From Rhodocyclaceae bacterium UBA1310 (GTDB lineage: Bacteria; Pseudomonadota; Gammaproteobacteria; Burkholderiales; Rhodocyclaceae), in NCBI GenBank assembly GCA_002307175.1, contig DBTS01000070.1, positions 17,986-40,236 on the forward strand: a stretch of 22,251 nt of DNA, written 5' to 3'. Below are positions 21,891 through 22,251 of the stretch, one piece after another. The notes beneath the pieces were generated by a model. The model was given only the letters and a program-made list of their open reading frames with translations, did not search any database and was not told the DNA's origin. The translations under genes and the position numbers were made by a program. Each line of letters begins with the position of its first letter. Position 1 is the stretch's first letter.

Positions 21891-21907
21891 CTAGACCGGT
21901 CGTCTAG
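21891..21907. promoter_or_regulatory. TetR operator, copy 2 (autoregulatory)
   Basis: CTAGAC and GTCTAG form an inverted repeat around CGGTC, 17 bp in all. The 15-bp core is identical to 21195-21209. It lies 9 bases before the TetR start codon, where it would block the gene's own transcription. Confidence 0.8.
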
Positions 21908-22164
21908 TACTTTTTGACAGAAAGTTTACGGGCGACACAGTGCTCCGCAGTCAGCGTGGAGTGGAATGCAGATGACAGGCAAGCGCTGATCCTGCAACCC
22001 GGATTTCCATATCGATTTGCATTTTGGAAAATTTGTTTAATTTTGGTCTAATACGACAATATAAGTCGCGAGTGTAACTATTCTGTGATTTGAATAAAGG
22101 TAATTTTATTTCCCCCGCCATTTATATTCAGAAGAGATTAAACTGTCCCTCGGTGATTTATATA
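21908..22164. other. AT-rich gene-free stretch
   Basis: No gene is recognised. The base composition falls sharply after about 22010, with several A/T runs, unlike the neighbouring genes. This may be a promoter region for a gene beyond the window or horizontally acquired DNA. Confidence 0.4.
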
Positions 22165-22251
22165 GAGCCTCTTGCAAAAGTCTGCGTAGTCGGGAATTTA
22201 CTTGCCGAGAAACGGCGAAATAGGCAGGAGCAGGCGGCCATTTCTGGCATG
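22165..22251. mobile_element. Possible insertion-sequence end at the right edge
   Basis: GAGCCTCTTGCAAAAGTC, immediately after AT-rich DNA, looks like the terminal repeat of IS5/IS1182-type elements, many of which end with a TTGCAAAAGTC-like motif. The remaining 70 bases return to higher GC. No transposase domain can be read in the part present. Confidence 0.35.

Noticed and set aside
1..22251. CRISPR arrays, rRNA and tRNA genes
   Set aside because: No regularly spaced direct repeats, and no tRNA- or rRNA-like sequences were seen on either strand by reading.

Overview
The window looks like a GC-rich proteobacterial chromosome, most likely a betaproteobacterium. I infer this from gene style, codon usage and the type of intergenic repeats; no rRNA or other marker gene is present, so the assignment is tentative.

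Layout. (1) 1-3260: a minus-strand operon of a small zinc-ribbon protein, a radical SAM enzyme and a Sel1-repeat protein. Two 45-bp direct repeats (44/45 identical) flank it and belong to a repeat family dispersed in this window. (2) 3477-9864: a sugar-acid catabolic locus. A FadR/FCD-type GntR regulator is divergent from a plus-strand operon: YiaL-like protein, Gfo/Idh/MocA oxidoreductase, 2,3-diketo-L-gulonate reductase-like enzyme (YiaK), L-idonate 5-dehydrogenase-like enzyme (IdnD), and an MFS transporter of the anion:cation symporter type. A 32-bp perfect palindrome sits at the operon promoter, and a strong terminator closes the operon. (3) 10171-13303: integron-type gene cassettes without an integrase. 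Four attC-like sites bracket an OLD-like AAA-ATPase/TOPRIM gene (minus strand) and an apparently frameshifted HEPN-like gene (plus strand). The extrahelical bases of two sites show that the two cassettes point in opposite directions. (4) 13652-16835: a tightly coupled minus-strand operon of holin, CHAP-type endolysin, a membrane/lipobox protein, a papain-like protease, a patatin phospholipase and a possible 29-residue hydrophobic peptide. The peptide's ribosome-binding site is buried in a hairpin. (5) 17013-18407: an SDR reductase and a HAD phosphatase. (6) 18570-21907: an aldehyde/electrophile-response locus with a TetR regulator, a DJ-1/PfpI protein, a DUF1330 protein and an aldehyde dehydrogenase. 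Two copies of the same operator and two rho-independent terminators are visible. (7) The right edge may hold one end of an insertion sequence.

The best candidate for an undescribed system is region 4. It combines a phage-type lysis pair with enzymes predicted to attack protein and phospholipid, so its products could together breach every layer of the envelope. No phage structural or replication genes are visible nearby. The adjoining cassettes carry families common in phage defence, so 10.2-16.8 kb reads as an accessory island between metabolic operons.
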